Source: Sphingomonas yabuuchiae
Lineage (GTDB): Bacteria > Pseudomonadota > Alphaproteobacteria > Sphingomonadales > Sphingomonadaceae
NCBI RefSeq assembly: GCF_001477495.1
Contig: NZ_LDTF01000025.1
Coordinates: forward strand, 1 to 53,550
Direction: 5' to 3'
Length of the DNA stretch: 53,550 bases
The first letter of the stretch is position 1; the number at the start of each line of letters is the position of its first letter. This document shows positions 1 to 9,586 of this stretch, piece after piece. Under the pieces are notes generated by a model. The model did not search any database, was not told where the DNA came from, and saw only the letters and a list, made by a program, of their open reading frames with translations. The translations under genes and the position numbers were made by a program.

Positions 1-859
1 CGTCGTCCAGCGTGTCGATCTTGTTGAGCGCGATGATGTGCGGCTTGTCGATCAGGCCCGCGCCATAAGCCTCCAGCTCGTCGCGGACGATGCGATAGCT
101 TTCGGCCACGTCCGCGTCATTGGCGTCGACCAGATGAAGCAGCACGCGGCACCGCTCGATATGCCCCAGGAAGCGGTCGCCGATCCCGGCGCCGTCCGCG
201 GCCCCCTCGATCAAGCCGGGAATGTCGGCGACCACGAACTCGCGCTCGCGATGCCGCACCACGCCCAGCTGCGGCCGGGTGGTGGTGAAGGCATAGGCGC
301 CGACCTTGGCCTGCGCGTTGGTCACCGCGTTGATGAAGGTCGACTTGCCGGCATTGGGAAGGCCGACAAGACCCGCATCGGCGAGCAGCTTCAGGCGCAA
401 CCAGACCCAGGCCTCTTCGCTGGGCCAGCCGGTGCCGTGCTGCCGCGGCGCGCGGTTGGTCGAGGTCTTGTAGGTGGCGTTGCCGCGCCCGCCGTCGCCG
501 CCGCGCAGGAACACTTCACGCTGGCCGACCTTAGTGAAGTCCAGCAGCACCTCTTCCTTGTCCTCGGACAGGACCTGGGTGCCGACCGGGACCTTGATGA
601 CCAGATCCTCGCCGCCGCCGCCGGTGCGGTTCGAGCCCGATCCGCCATGGCCGCGCGGTGCCCGGAAATGCTGTGTGTAGCGGAAGTCGATCAGGGTGTT
701 CAGGCCCGCCACTGCCTCGAAGACGATGTCGCCGCCCTTGCCGCCGTTGCCGCCGTCGGGGCCGCCATATTCGATGAACTTTTCACGGCGGAAGGATACG
801 GCGCCGGGGCCGCCCGCGCCGGAACGGACGAAAATCTTGGCCTGATCGAGAAAATGCAT
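1..859 (-). CDS. obgE: GTPase ObgE/CgtA (partial, C-terminus outside window)
   Basis: Obg-family GTPase of ribosome assembly and stress control. The minus-strand reading starts at ATG 859 ([14 protein letters not shown]) and stays open to base 1, so about 286 residues of a normal 330-390 are visible. The glycine-rich Obg fold fills roughly residues 1-158 ([24 protein letters not shown]). The G domain follows with G1 GLPNAGKS, G3 DIPGLIEGA and G4 NKID near the window edge. The nearby rplU-rpmA and obgE arrangement is widely conserved in bacteria; here an acetyltransferase and a Tad pair lie between them. Identity is secure; only the C-terminal tail is unseen. Confidence 0.96.
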   Translation of the reverse strand, partial: MHFLDQAKIFVRSGAGGPGAVSFRREKFIEYGGPDGGNGGKGGDIVFEAVAGLNTLIDFRYTQHFRAPRGHGGSGSNRTGGGGEDLVIKVPVGTQVLSEDKEEVLLDFTKVGQREVFLRGGDGGRGNATYKTSTNRAPRQHGTGWPSEEAWVWLRLKLLADAGLVGLPNAGKSTFINAVTNAQAKVGAYAFTTTRPQLGVVRHREREFVVADIPGLIEGAADGAGIGDRFLGHIERCRVLLHLVDANDADVAESYRIVRDELEAYGAGLIDKPHIIALNKIDTLDD

Positions 860-920
860 GACGCCGCCTTTACCGCTGACCGCGCCGACTGACCAGCCCG
901 GCCTTTTATGGCGGGGACGA

Positions 921-2525
921 TCAGGCGACCAGCGTGGCCGCGCCGCATCGCACGCCGTTGACCGTCACATCCGCCTGGCCGACATGCAGGCCCAGTAGCT
1001 CGGTCAGATCGCCGATCAGCGTGTCGAGTATCGGGGCGACCGGCGTCAGCGCCGCTCCGACGATCCCGGTCAGTCCCGACAGGTCGAGCCCTTCCAGCCG
1101 CAACGTCACCTGCCGGATCAGCGACGCGGCGATCCCGCGCACCGCCGAATTGGCGGTGACGGTCCTGGTCGTCCGCTGGCTGATGTCATCCTGATTGAAA
1201 CGGACCTGTTGCCACGCGCTGTCGCTCGCCAGATCGAGCTTGGCATAGCCCCAGACCCGCGCCAGCAGCTGGAGCAGCACGGTCTGGCCGGTGATGGGCG
1301 AACGGCTCATATCGTCGAAGCGGCTCTGGTCGACCTGGGCGATGGCCAGCGTGCCGGGGGAGGGCAGGGTGTCGATCGTCACCGTCTGCATGGAGCCGGC
1401 GCAGGCGACGCTATTCAGCCGGGCCTGGGCCGCCGCAGTCTCGACGAAGATCGGCAGGTGGATATTGGCGAGCACGGGGACGCCGATCTCGGAGTCGATC
1501 AGGAACCGCTGCTGCGCGGTCCGCACGATGGTCGAGCCGTCCTGCGCCACCGTCAGCCACGGCGAGCTGGCCGGGCGCTCGCCGATCGCGACCAGGACCC
1601 TGGTCGACAACAGCCCCTTGATCGAACCGCCCAGGTTCAGGGCGACCTGCCGCTGCCCGTTGGCGATCGACAGCGACTCGCGCAGGATCGTATAGGCGTC
1701 GACGCCGATCAGATCGCGCGATGGCACCTTGGTCGCATTTCCCAGCGGCCCCAGATCGATCAGCCGTGTCAGCGGGACCTTCGACCCCGGTACGCGCAGC
1801 GCCATCCGGCGCAATATACCGGCCGCATCCGGCTTGCCGGTCGCATCGGCCATGGCGCCCAGCAACTGCGGCAGCGTGACGTCGGCGGCCAGAATCGTGT
1901 CGAAACTCGCGCCGGTCAGGCCGATCTTCGTGCCCAGCCCCTGAATCATGGGCAGCAGGTCGATCTGCGCGCCCACCAGTGCCTGATAATCGCCGATCGA
2001 CAGCGAAAGGTCGCTGCCCGCCAGTCCGTTGAGCAGTGCACCGGGCAATCCGCCGGACACATCGACCAATCGGGTGCCGAGCGAAAAGGCAGCCATGTCG
2101 ATCCGCCGCGCCACCGCCCTGGCGGAGACGGGCGCGGTATTGCGCCCGGTGAGCACCCGTCCGAAGAACAGCGGCACCGGGCGGCTGAGCGCGACACGCA
2201 AGGCTCCGGCATCGGCACCTGGCTCGAACCGGTCCTGTGGCGCAATCGCGGCGTCCGCGCGGTAGCGACCCGGCGTGATGGTGCTGGTGACGTCGCCCAG
2301 CCCATTGGCGGTGAGCAGGCGGCGAATCGCCTCGTCGCGCCGATCGGGGCTGGAGGCGGCCGCCGCCAAGGCCGCCTGATCGGCGATGCCCTGCAACCGG
2401 CGCTGCGACAGGGTCAGCATCCCGACGTCGACCCCCAATGCGGCAAAGCCGATCAACGCCATGGTCATGATCGCGGTCAGGATGCTCACCGCGCCGCGCC
2501 GATCCCCCCGCAGCCTGCGCATCAC
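921..2525 (-). CDS. TadG-like pilus assembly / secreted protein
   Basis: 534 residues. The N-terminus has the Tad leader pattern: a basic stretch with DRRGAVS, then one hydrophobic helix (about residues 12-35). A long extracytoplasmic region follows without recognisable catalytic motifs. TadG-family proteins act with Flp pili at the cell surface, but no other tad genes (ATPase, secretin, Flp pilin) are seen in the window. The start at 2525 overlaps the stop of the upstream TadE-like gene by 4 nt, so the two are translationally coupled. The family call rests on the N-terminal signature, gene pairing and length; exact function is unknown. Confidence 0.75.
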   Translation of the reverse strand: MMRRLRGDRRGAVSILTAIMTMALIGFAALGVDVGMLTLSQRRLQGIADQAALAAAASSPDRRDEAIRRLLTANGLGDVTSTITPGRYRADAAIAPQDRFEPGADAGALRVALSRPVPLFFGRVLTGRNTAPVSARAVARRIDMAAFSLGTRLVDVSGGLPGALLNGLAGSDLSLSIGDYQALVGAQIDLLPMIQGLGTKIGLTGASFDTILAADVTLPQLLGAMADATGKPDAAGILRRMALRVPGSKVPLTRLIDLGPLGNATKVPSRDLIGVDAYTILRESLSIANGQRQVALNLGGSIKGLLSTRVLVAIGERPASSPWLTVAQDGSTIVRTAQQRFLIDSEIGVPVLANIHLPIFVETAAAQARLNSVACAGSMQTVTIDTLPSPGTLAIAQVDQSRFDDMSRSPITGQTVLLQLLARVWGYAKLDLASDSAWQQVRFNQDDISQRTTRTVTANSAVRGIAASLIRQVTLRLEGLDLSGLTGIVGAALTPVAPILDTLIGDLTELLGLHVGQADVTVNGVRCGAATLVA

Positions 2526-2974
2526 AGCCCGCCGATCATCGCGATACCCCTGGCGGTCATGGTGCGGCCCGGGGTGGGAACGAAGGGCAGGTTGAGCAGC
2601 GGATCGGACGTGGCATCGTAGCGGATCGACACGGTGATCATATTGTCGACTTCGACCGCATCCACCTGCCCCCGGCTGCTGCGCAGGATGCCGGTCGAAT
2701 CGATCATGCGTTTGGCGGTGTCGACGGCGATGCCCTTGCGCTCGGTGGCGCTCATCCCCGCCAAGGCGGCCCGGGCGGCGTCGTTCGCGGCCTGCTGCAC
2801 CAGATGCGCGGTCAGGAAATATTCGCCGAAGCTGACGATCCCCATCAGCATCGTGAGCAGGATCGGAAGGACCAGCGCGAATTCGATCAGCGCCGCGCCC
2901 CGCCGGTCACGCAGGAGTGGAGGGCGGGGTGTGCGGCAACGACGCGACACGAGTCGGGCGATGGAACAAAACAC
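2522..2974 (-). CDS. TadE-like pilus assembly protein
   Basis: 150 residues. A basic N-terminus carries DRRGAALIEFALVLPILL, the typical TadE motif: a prepilin-like RRG followed by A-x-x-E-F-A and a hydrophobic helix, around residues 22-47. TadE-like pseudopilins are processed minor pilins of Flp/Tad systems. The gene is coupled by a 4-nt overlap to the downstream TadG-like gene. The start at 2974 gives about 22 residues before the motif; no better internal ATG was seen. The pair is an orphan within this window and may serve a tad locus elsewhere. Confidence 0.8.
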   Translation of the reverse strand: MFCSIARLVSRRCRTPRPPLLRDRRGAALIEFALVLPILLTMLMGIVSFGEYFLTAHLVQQAANDAARAALAGMSATERKGIAVDTAKRMIDSTGILRSSRGQVDAVEVDNMITVSIRYDATSDPLLNLPFVPTPGRTMTARGIAMIGGL

Positions 2975-3504
2975 CGAAGGCTTCCCTCCCTGCGGTAGAT
3001 TCGAAGTTCTTCCGAAGTAGAGTGCCGAATTCCTTATCGGTCTATTACTATACCGTATTGCATGTCGATTTCGCTATCATGATGTGGATCAGTGTCCAAA
3101 GTGGAGCACCGGATGCGGTCCATAGATTTGGCCTTATCCGATTTGGGCATAACGACTGCGCAACGAAATTCGTGGAGCCACGAATCGTCGCGAATAACCA
3201 TGGCGTTCGAATTCTTCCAAAACTAATCTGTATCAACAACGTGAGGGGGCGGGCGCTGCTGGCGGCTATCGGTCGTCGTCCGCCTTGCCCGAGCCGGGCG
3301 ATGCCCCCTCGATATTTCGGCGCCTGATCCTTTGTTCATTCGCCTTCGCCCGTGAAGGGGGGGGGGCGGCTTCGTCGCACATGTCAGGACAGGCGCAAAT
3401 CATTGGGCGCACGGCATGGTGCGCCGCACTGGCGGAACGATTCGGTTGGTGCTCCCCCGCCCGAATCCCTCCCTCCATGGGCAGGGACTCGGGCATCGCG
3501 TCAT
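2975..3504. other. 530-nt intergenic region, partly AT-rich, with hairpins and a G10 tract
   Basis: No convincing gene. About 3005-3240 is visibly richer in A and T than its surroundings. It contains a near-perfect dyad at 3168-3185 (ATTCGTGG, 2-nt centre, CCACGAAT). A run of ten G lies at 3357-3366, and a 7-bp hairpin at 3406-3425 (GGCGCAC/GTGCGCC). The region separates the end of the acetyltransferase gene from the start of the TadE-like gene, so it must hold the promoter of the TadE-TadG pair, but no clear -35/-10 was identified. Short reading frames here look like chance. Confidence 0.5.
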
Positions 3505-4053
3505 TCAGGCCGCGAGCGGCATCGCGGGATTTCGCTCGTCTTCCAGGTCCAGCGCATAATGGAGACTGGCCGACAGCGTCTCGCGCCCGGCCGAGGCACG
3601 GGCCATGCGCTGGCCGGTGGGACGGAAGCCGAGCTTGGTCAGCACGCGGCCCGATGCGGGGTTGTCGGCGAAGTGCCAAGCCCCGAGTCGTGCGATGGGT
3701 AGGGCATGGCGCGCCATGGCGATGACCGCCTGACCCGCTTCGGTCGCATAGCCGCGACCCCAGGCCGCCGGCGTCAGCCAATAGCCAAGCTCATGGCCCG
3801 TATCGCCCGTGATGATCGCGATCCCGCCGATCAGTTCTGGGGCGCCGCCGCGATCGAGTGCGGTGATCAGCAACCGCGGCTCGGTCGGGCCGCATGGCCG
3901 GGCGAGCCACTGTTCGGCATCGCCGATCGTATAGGGATAGGGGACACGCGCCGCCATCCGGGCGACGGCTTCATGGCCGATGGCCTGGGCCAGGGCGGCG
4001 GCATCTTCCGGCCAGGCTGGCCGTAACAACAATCTTGGGGTCCGCGCGAACAT
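3505..4053 (-). CDS. GNAT family N-acetyltransferase (RimJ/RimL type)
   Basis: 182 residues when started at ATG 4053 (MFARTPRLLLRPAWPED). An upstream in-frame ATG at 4215 would add 54 residues of unlikely composition. The TPRLLLRP opening, the central GYWLTPAAWGRGYATEAG acetyl-CoA binding segment and the NPASGRVLTKLGF segment are typical of the Acetyltransf_3 (RimJ/RimL-like) group. These enzymes move acetyl groups from acetyl-CoA to amines of proteins or small molecules. The substrate cannot be inferred. It lies downstream of rpmA in the same direction but behind a terminator-like hairpin, so it is probably transcribed separately or by read-through. Confidence 0.85.
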   Translation of the reverse strand: MFARTPRLLLRPAWPEDAAALAQAIGHEAVARMAARVPYPYTIGDAEQWLARPCGPTEPRLLITALDRGGAPELIGGIAIITGDTGHELGYWLTPAAWGRGYATEAGQAVIAMARHALPIARLGAWHFADNPASGRVLTKLGFRPTGQRMARASAGRETLSASLHYALDLEDERNPAMPLAA

Positions 4054-4139
4054 CACTCGACAACTCCTCGTCGCGTCGGGCGCTTGCCACACGCCCATGA
4101 CGGGACGGCGACATTGGCCCAAACGGTGGAGGGAGCATG

Positions 4140-4176
4140 AAAAAAGGGAGCCGGGGTGACCCGTCTCCCTTTTTTG
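4140..4176 (-). terminator. Rho-independent terminator downstream of rpmA
   Basis: Strong dyad: six A plus GGGAG on one arm and CTCCC plus six T on the other (4140-4150 and 4165-4175), with inner CGGG/CCCG pairing. The A/T flanks let it work in both directions. It ends the rplU-rpmA unit. Confidence 0.8.
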
Positions 4177-4209
4177 CTGGTTCCTGCGCGGAACCCGGGT
4201 CACCCTGGT

Positions 4210-4231
4210 GGGCAACCCGGCGCGGTTGCCC
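4210..4231 (-). terminator. Hairpin directly after the rpmA stop codon
   Basis: Perfect 8-bp stem (GGGCAACC/GGTTGCCC) with a 6-nt loop, 2 nt past the rpmA stop. There is no T-run, so it is more likely an mRNA 3'-end stabiliser or an accessory to the terminator at 4140-4176. Confidence 0.45.
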
Positions 4232-4233
4232 GA

Positions 4234-4500
4234 TTATTCGGCCGCTGCGGCCAGTTCGACCGAGCAGAATTTACGGCCGAGCTTGCCCTCGTGGAACGCG
4301 ACGCGGCCATCGACGAGCGCGAACAGGGTATGGTCCTTGCCCATGCCCACGTTGCGACCCGGATAGAACTTCGTCCCGCGCTGACGCACAAGGATGTTGC
4401 CGGCGATGGCTTCCTGGCCACCGAACTTCTTCACGCCAAGGCGACGGCCGGCCGAATCACGACCGTTACGCGACGAACCGCCTGCTTTCTTATGTGCCAT
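4234..4500 (-). CDS. rpmA: 50S ribosomal protein L27
   Basis: 88 residues, normal L27 length. It begins [16 protein letters not shown], followed by [12 protein letters not shown] and [15 protein letters not shown], all hallmarks of L27. The protein's N-terminal tail reaches the peptidyl-transferase centre of the 50S subunit. It lies 43 nt downstream of rplU and shares its promoter. Confidence 0.98.
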   Translation of the reverse strand: MAHKKAGGSSRNGRDSAGRRLGVKKFGGQEAIAGNILVRQRGTKFYPGRNVGMGKDHTLFALVDGRVAFHEGKLGRKFCSVELAAAAE

Positions 4501-4543
4501 TGCGAACTACTCCTGGATTTCGTTGGGGTGGCGCGGCTGAAAT

Positions 4544-4843
4544 TCAGGCGCCGACCGACACGATCTTCAGGATCGTGTGCTGCTGACGATGGCCGTTGCG
4601 ACGACGATAGTTGTGGCGACGGCGCTTCTTAAAGACGATGACCTTGTCGGCCTTCGCCTGAGCGATGATCTCGGCGGCAACGGTGATGCCGTCGACGGCC
4701 TTCAGCTCCGAGCCTTCGCCCGCCAGCAGAACGTCACCCAGCGTCACCGACGCGCCGGCTTCGCCCTCGATCTTTTCGACGACGATCTTATCTCCGGCGG
4801 CGACGCGATACTGCTTGCCGCCCGTGCGCACGACTGCGAACAT
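4544..4843 (-). CDS. rplU: 50S ribosomal protein L21
   Basis: 99 residues from ATG 4843 ([14 protein letters not shown]), the conserved L21 start; an ATG four codons upstream (4855) is less likely. The C-terminal [16 protein letters not shown] segment is the basic rRNA-binding signature of L21. It is the first gene of the rplU-rpmA operon, behind a consensus-like sigma-70 promoter at 4906-4934. Confidence 0.97.
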   Translation of the reverse strand: MFAVVRTGGKQYRVAAGDKIVVEKIEGEAGASVTLGDVLLAGEGSELKAVDGITVAAEIIAQAKADKVIVFKKRRRHNYRRRNGHRQQHTILKIVSVGA

Positions 4844-4905
4844 GGCTGTTATCACTTCCCAAATACATGGCTCCCGCGCGGGAATGCCCGTCGGGAAAGA
4901 ACGGC

Positions 4906-4934
4906 CAGCTAGGCAAAGGTGGCCGGATTGTCAA
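4906..4934 (-). promoter_or_regulatory. Sigma-70 type promoter of rplU-rpmA
   Basis: On the minus strand: TTGACA (4934-4929), 17-nt spacer, TAGCTG (4911-4906). A perfect -35 with optimal spacing, about 60 nt upstream of the rplU start codon. Confidence 0.75.
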
Positions 4935-4990
4935 CCGGGGATTCGCATTTTCGGGCCGTGGACCGGCCCCGTCGGCACGTCCGGAAGCCC

Positions 4991-5371
4991 TTAGTGCCGG
5001 TGTTCGCGCTTCAGCAGATAACGGCCATCGGCATAGCCGGTAAACAGGCCCGCAATGGCGGGGTGCTCGATCGGTTCGTCGCTGTCGTCGTGCAGCAGAT
5101 TCTGCTGGCTGACATAGGCGACATAGCTCGATTCGGCGTTCTCGGCGAGCAGGTGGTAGAAGGGCTGGTCCTTGGCTGGGCGAATCTGTTCGGGGATCGC
5201 GTCATACCATTCGTCGCTATTGGCGAAGACGGGATCGACGTCGAAGATGACGCCGCGAATATCGAACATGCGATGCCGCACGACATCCCCAATCGCGAAC
5301 CGCGCGGTTGCGATCGTCGGAGCCTCCACGTCCAGGCGCGAGGTGAGGGGGAGGGTGTCGGTCAGGTCCAT
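4991..5371 (-). CDS. hspQ: Heat shock protein HspQ (YccV-like, hemimethylated-DNA-binding domain)
   Basis: 126 residues. The core FAIGDVVRHRMFDIRGVIFDVDP, EWYDAIPEQIRP, DQPFYHLLAEN and YVAYVSQQNLL matches the HspQ/YccV family closely. In enterobacteria HspQ binds hemimethylated DNA and acts as a specificity factor for Lon protease. About 24 N-terminal residues precede the conserved core, so a slightly shorter protein is possible. Monocistronic, upstream of and in the same direction as rplU. Confidence 0.93.
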   Translation of the reverse strand: MDLTDTLPLTSRLDVEAPTIATARFAIGDVVRHRMFDIRGVIFDVDPVFANSDEWYDAIPEQIRPAKDQPFYHLLAENAESSYVAYVSQQNLLHDDSDEPIEHPAIAGLFTGYADGRYLLKREHRH

Positions 5372-5416
5372 GCCTCATGATTTAATGTCTTTGTCGCGCC
5401 GCACAAGTTTAGGCGC

Positions 5417-5445
5417 TTGCAATGCGCAAAAAGCTGATCTAACAG
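5417..5445 (+). promoter_or_regulatory. Probable promoter of tRNA-Ser
   Basis: TTGCAA (5417-5422), 17-nt spacer, TAACAG (5440-5445), about 55 nt upstream of the tRNA 5' end. Good spacing; the assignment comes from position alone. Confidence 0.5.
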
Positions 5446-5499
5446 CGCGCCTCCAATCGATCAGCCCCGGCGGTTTCCCACCGCCCGGATCGTCCTCGC

Positions 5500-5631
<132 letters not shown>

Positions 5632-6206
5632 CGTGCCCACATTCATGCCCACTTTTGATGTGGTTCTCTGCCGCCGAAAGTGTGCGCTGGCGAAGCGTGC
5701 GTTGCGTGATTCTGAGGTCTATCTGCTTTCCTTATGCGGATGCGTGTTGACCGCGGCTTCACACTGCTGCGTTCAATTCAAGCTGTCCTACCATTCCATT
5801 CAGCGCTGTGGTGCAGCCTTGGGCGCGCCCGATGTCATGATCGGTCGCGGCGGAGTTCCAGACCATATCAAGCGGCCAGCGTTCTGGGCAGCGGGCGATC
5901 AGGCAGCGCAGCACGAGGCGCATCTTGATGCTGTCAACCTTGCCCTGGCCGACCGCGCAGGATGTGGAGCGACAGGTCAATAGAAGTTGCGAGACTTGAT
6001 ACGCACTATCTGCTCGGGGCCCATGCCGTTGGCGTGGGTCGGCCAATAATTGTCGAGCGGACCAGGGCGCCAGCCGCCGGGCGAGCGGCCGGTGACAGTG
6101 GCAGCAGATCGGCAACCCGGTCGAGCTCGAGGCGGCCCGCCGCCGTCGCCTCCGGTGTCAGGCGGAGTGCGGCGGGGGGTAAGGGGGCCATCTCATTCCC
6201 GCAATG
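5632..6206. other. 575-nt region between tRNA-Ser and katE, possibly decayed mobile DNA
   Basis: No gene I can name. On the minus strand a 118-residue frame (6115-5759) has a coding-like C-terminal half (ERWPLDMVWNSAATDHD, RAQGCTTALNGMVGQL). Its N-terminal half looks frame-shifted and low in quality. Position directly after a tRNA and the mixed quality suggest remnants of an integrated element. No integrase motifs (R-HxxR-Y) were recognised. It also contains the 3' untranslated region of katE. Confidence 0.35.
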
Positions 6207-8387
6207 CTATAACGATGACTGACGCGAGGCTGCATCTAGATCCACGTTTAGCTCTCGCGACCAGACGCGTAGCGCGCGGCATTGACTAACGAAGGTCTTG
6301 GCATCCTTGGCCTTGGCGAGGCTGATAAACCCTTCGTCCCGATCCGTCACCCCGGCGGCGTGGAACAGGTCGTTGGCGGCGTCACTGTGGCCGATGAACT
6401 TGCAATGGGCGAAGGCATCGGCGACGAAGTCCTTGGCTGTCGCATCTTTGGCGAGCATGGCCACGCCCTTCTCGGATGGCAGGACCGCCACCGCATCATA
6501 TAGCACCGAGGGGCCGCCATCGATCTTCTGTCGGGCGGCGACCTTCGTGCCGTCGTCGAGCGTCACCCCGCCGATCTTGGGGGCGACGACTTCCCAAAGC
6601 GCTCCCTCCGCCTCAAGCGCTTTCGTCAGGGCGGCGAACAGATCGGCACTGCTGCCGTCCGTCAGCAGGATGCCCATTTTGCGCCCCTTGAAGTCCTTTG
6701 GGCCGTTGGACAGGATGCTCAGCCTGACCGAGGGCGGGAGGTCGAGCGTCGGCTTTGCGGCCTTTGCCGGTTTCGGCAGGTCTAGGCCCAGCCCATCCGC
6801 GACCGTCGCGGCAAGCCCTTCGTCGATCAGACGCAGATGCGAGACGGCGCGCGCGCGGATGTCGACCCGCTCGACCTTTGACAGTTCGAACACCAGCGCG
6901 TCGCCGATATGTTTCTGCTCGATGGGCTGCTGGCTGATGAAGAATTGCCGCGCCTGGCTGTAATGATCGGCGAAGGTTTCCGCGCGGATCCGCTGCTTGG
7001 TGCCCTGCACCTCGGCAGGGAAGCTGCGATAGCCGATGGTCGGGTTCTCGCGCGGACCGCCATCGGGACCCCAGCTGTTCGGCTCGTAATTGGCACGCCC
7101 CTTGGGGTTGCGCATCGCCATATGGCCGTCCTGCTGGAAATTCATCACCGGGCAGCGCGGCGCATTGACCGGGATATGGGTGAAGTTCGGCCCGCCCAAT
7201 CGCTTCAACTGCGTATCCAGATACGAGAAGTTGCGCCCGTGGAGCAGCGGGTCGTCGGAGAAGTCGATGCCGGGCACGACATTCTGGGTGCAGAAGGCGA
7301 CCTGTTCGGTGGCGGCGAAGAAATTGTCGACATTGCGGTTGAGGGTCAGCGTACCGATGATACGGACCGGCACCTCTTCCTCGGGGATCAGCTTGGTCGA
7401 ATCGAGATGGTCGAAGGGCAGGCGATCGGCGGTTTCCTGGTCGAACAGCTGGACACCCAGATCCCATTGCGGAAAGTCGCCGCCCTCAATTGCGGTCCAC
7501 AGGTCGCGGCGGTGGAAATCGGGATCGGCGCCGTTGATCTTGACCGCCTCGTTCCACAGTACCGATTGCAGGCCCTGGCGCGGCTTCCAGTGGAATTTGA
7601 CGAAGGTCGACTTGCCTTCGGCATTGACCAGCCGGAAACTGTGGACGCCGAAACCCTCCATGGTGCGGAACGATCGCGGGATCGTCCGGTCGGACATCTG
7701 CCACATGACCATGTGCCATGCTTCGGGGCTTAAGGACGCGAAGTCCCAGTAATTGTCGTGCGCCGACTGGGCCTGGGGAAAGGCGCGGTCGGGTTCCTGC
7801 TTTACGGCATGAACCAGATCGGGGAACTTGATCGGGTTCTGGATGAAGAAGACGGGAATGTTGTTGCCGACAATGTCCCAATTGCCCTGCTTGGTATAGA
7901 ATTTGACCGCGAAGCCGCGCACGTCGCGTGCCAAATCCATCGACCCCTTGTTGCCCGCCACCGTCGAGAAGCGGACGAATACCTCGGTCTGTTGTCCGAC
8001 CTCGCTGAGGACGTCGGCTCGGGTATAGTCGGCCAGACTGTCCGTCAGCTCGAACACGCCATGCGCGCCATAGCCGCGCGCATGGACCACCCGCTCGGGA
8101 ATGCGCTCATGGTCGAAATGGAAGATTTTCTCGCGCAGGATGAAGTCTTCCAGCAGCGTCGGACCGCGCTCGCCCGCGCGAAGGCTGTTCTGGTCATCGG
8201 CAATCGGGACGCCCTGTTGGGTCGTCATCGTGCGGTCGGCATCCTGGGTGGTCTGGTGGGTTTCGCCGCCATGGCCCTGGGGCTCGGCATAATGGGTCGG
8301 CGCGTCCGATCCGGCAGGAAGAGCAGCGGCGTTGGCAGGCGTCTCTCCCTTTGTCTGCCCGGCGCGGGATTTGGTCTTGTTGGCCAT
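6207..8387 (-). CDS. katE: Large-subunit catalase HPII (clade 2, KatE type)
   Basis: 726 residues, normal for large clade 2 catalases, which break H2O2 into water and oxygen with haem. The essential distal His is H102 in [12 protein letters not shown]; the FSYLDTQ segment carries the proximal haem-ligand Tyr; [12 protein letters not shown] and NNIPVFFIQ are conserved core segments. The last 150 residues form the flavodoxin/DJ-1-like domain unique to large catalases ([22 protein letters not shown]). About 55 N-terminal residues are a polar extension. RBS GGAAGG lies 7 nt before ATG 8387. It is the first complete gene of the accessory stretch and is divergent from the glycosyltransferase cassette. 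Confidence 0.95.
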   Translation of the reverse strand: MANKTKSRAGQTKGETPANAAALPAGSDAPTHYAEPQGHGGETHQTTQDADRTMTTQQGVPIADDQNSLRAGERGPTLLEDFILREKIFHFDHERIPERVVHARGYGAHGVFELTDSLADYTRADVLSEVGQQTEVFVRFSTVAGNKGSMDLARDVRGFAVKFYTKQGNWDIVGNNIPVFFIQNPIKFPDLVHAVKQEPDRAFPQAQSAHDNYWDFASLSPEAWHMVMWQMSDRTIPRSFRTMEGFGVHSFRLVNAEGKSTFVKFHWKPRQGLQSVLWNEAVKINGADPDFHRRDLWTAIEGGDFPQWDLGVQLFDQETADRLPFDHLDSTKLIPEEEVPVRIIGTLTLNRNVDNFFAATEQVAFCTQNVVPGIDFSDDPLLHGRNFSYLDTQLKRLGGPNFTHIPVNAPRCPVMNFQQDGHMAMRNPKGRANYEPNSWGPDGGPRENPTIGYRSFPAEVQGTKQRIRAETFADHYSQARQFFISQQPIEQKHIGDALVFELSKVERVDIRARAVSHLRLIDEGLAATVADGLGLDLPKPAKAAKPTLDLPPSVRLSILSNGPKDFKGRKMGILLTDGSSADLFAALTKALEAEGALWEVVAPKIGGVTLDDGTKVAARQKIDGGPSVLYDAVAVLPSEKGVAMLAKDATAKDFVADAFAHCKFIGHSDAANDLFHAAGVTDRDEGFISLAKAKDAKTFVSQCRALRVWSRELNVDLDAASRQSSL

Positions 8388-8462
8388 GATGCTGCCTTCC
8401 GTCGTTGAGGGATGTCAGCCCTCCCAACGCACGGGCCACGCAATAGTCCGCCTGCTAAATGG

Positions 8463-8476
8463 TTGATATTAATCAA
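8463..8476. promoter_or_regulatory. Dyad in the katE / glycosyltransferase divergent region
   Basis: TTGAT and ATCAA arms around a 4-nt AT-rich centre, inside the 140-nt divergent intergenic region, about 76 nt upstream of katE. Position would suit an operator, but no named regulator motif (such as OxyR) was matched and no convincing EcfG-type GGAAC/CGTT promoter was found. Confidence 0.25.
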
Positions 8477-8527
8477 GGCTTATTAGACGCGCCTGTCGTA
8501 CGCATGTGTAATTGATCTGGATCGGTC

Positions 8528-9586
8528 GTGGCAGGCCGCACACATGGGAGATTGATTCTGGACGAGGATATCCCCGTGATCATCTGTGTTCCGGCACGAA
8601 ACGAGGCGGCCTTGTTGCCCCGGTTGCTGTCGGCGATCGCCAAACAATCGGTCGACGGAAATGGTCTGCACCTGTGTCTCTATCTCGATGACTGCCGGGA
8701 CGGCAGCATGGCTATGCTCGACGGAATGCGCGCCGCTTTGCCGTTCGGACTGACCCTGTCGCAGGGCCCCATGGATACCGAGCCCAACGCGGGCGCGGCC
8801 CGCCGGGCGGCGCTGGCCATGAGCCTGGAGCGTCTGGCGGGCGGCGAGGGGCTGCTTTTCACGACCGATGCCGACAGCATGCCGCATCGGGATTGGATCG
8901 CGGCGGGACGCCGGGCCCTGCAAGAGGCAGATGTGGTGGCTGGGCGTATCCTTCGCCTCGATGCCGCCCGCGATCCCCGGCAGTGCCGCATCGAGCGCTA
9001 TTACGATCGGCTCCACCAATATCGACGCCTTGTCGACCGGGTGCCATGGGAGGCGCGGGATACGCATCATTTCGGCGGTGGCGCCAACATCGCGGTCCAC
9101 GCCTCTGCCTATCGCGCGATCGGCGGGTTCCTGCCGCTGCCGTCCGGCGAAGATGCCCGGTTTCTCGATGACGCGGCGCGGGCCGGTTTTCGCGTCCGCC
9201 GCGACGGTGCGATGGCGGTCGACACATCCTCTCGGCGCGACGGACGGGCCGCCGGGGGCCTGGCCGATGTGTTGCGGGCGCTGGATCAAGGCGAATTGCC
9301 ATCCATGGCCGATCCGCGCGGATCGGCATGGCAATGGCACGCACAGGCGGCTGCGCGACGCAGCTTCGCGATGATAGATCAGCGCGATGTTCGCATGACG
9401 CTGGGGCGAAGTCTGGGTTTGACGGCGGACCATGTGCTTGGCGTTGCGCGCGATTGTCCCAATGGCGAGGCGTTCGCCATGCGTATCGTCCCCGCACCCA
9501 TGACCCATGCCGTCTTGGTGTCGCTGGCGGCAGCGGAAGATATTTTATGTGAGCTCGAAAGCCAGTGGTGCGAGGTCGCGGCATGA
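8528..9586 (+). CDS. Family 2 glycosyltransferase
   Basis: GT-A fold, GT2 family: an opening strand VIICVPARNEAALLPRLL, a nucleotide-binding segment LYLDDCRDGS, the metal-binding DAD at residues 114-116 (LFTTDADSMPHRDW), and an ED motif (SGEDARFLDDA). There are no membrane helices, so it is a soluble transferase rather than a NodC-type processive synthase. The start is uncertain: GTG 8528 gives 352 residues; GTG 8576, directly before VIICVPARNE and with GAGG upstream, is also plausible. It is the first gene of a four-gene cassette joined by 4-nt overlaps; the stop overlaps the next ATG. Confidence 0.88.
   Translation: MAGRTHGRLILDEDIPVIICVPARNEAALLPRLLSAIAKQSVDGNGLHLCLYLDDCRDGSMAMLDGMRAALPFGLTLSQGPMDTEPNAGAARRAALAMSLERLAGGEGLLFTTDADSMPHRDWIAAGRRALQEADVVAGRILRLDAARDPRQCRIERYYDRLHQYRRLVDRVPWEARDTHHFGGGANIAVHASAYRAIGGFLPLPSGEDARFLDDAARAGFRVRRDGAMAVDTSSRRDGRAAGGLADVLRALDQGELPSMADPRGSAWQWHAQAAARRSFAMIDQRDVRMTLGRSLGLTADHVLGVARDCPNGEAFAMRIVPAPMTHAVLVSLAAAEDILCELESQWCEVAA

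Noticed and set aside
2917..3327. 136-codon plus-strand frame upstream of the TadE-like gene
   Set aside because: It crosses the TadE-like start region and the AT-rich spacer, with no domain and no ribosome site.
8388..8527. EcfG general-stress promoter for katE
   Set aside because: No GGAAC with a correctly spaced CGTT was found in the divergent region.
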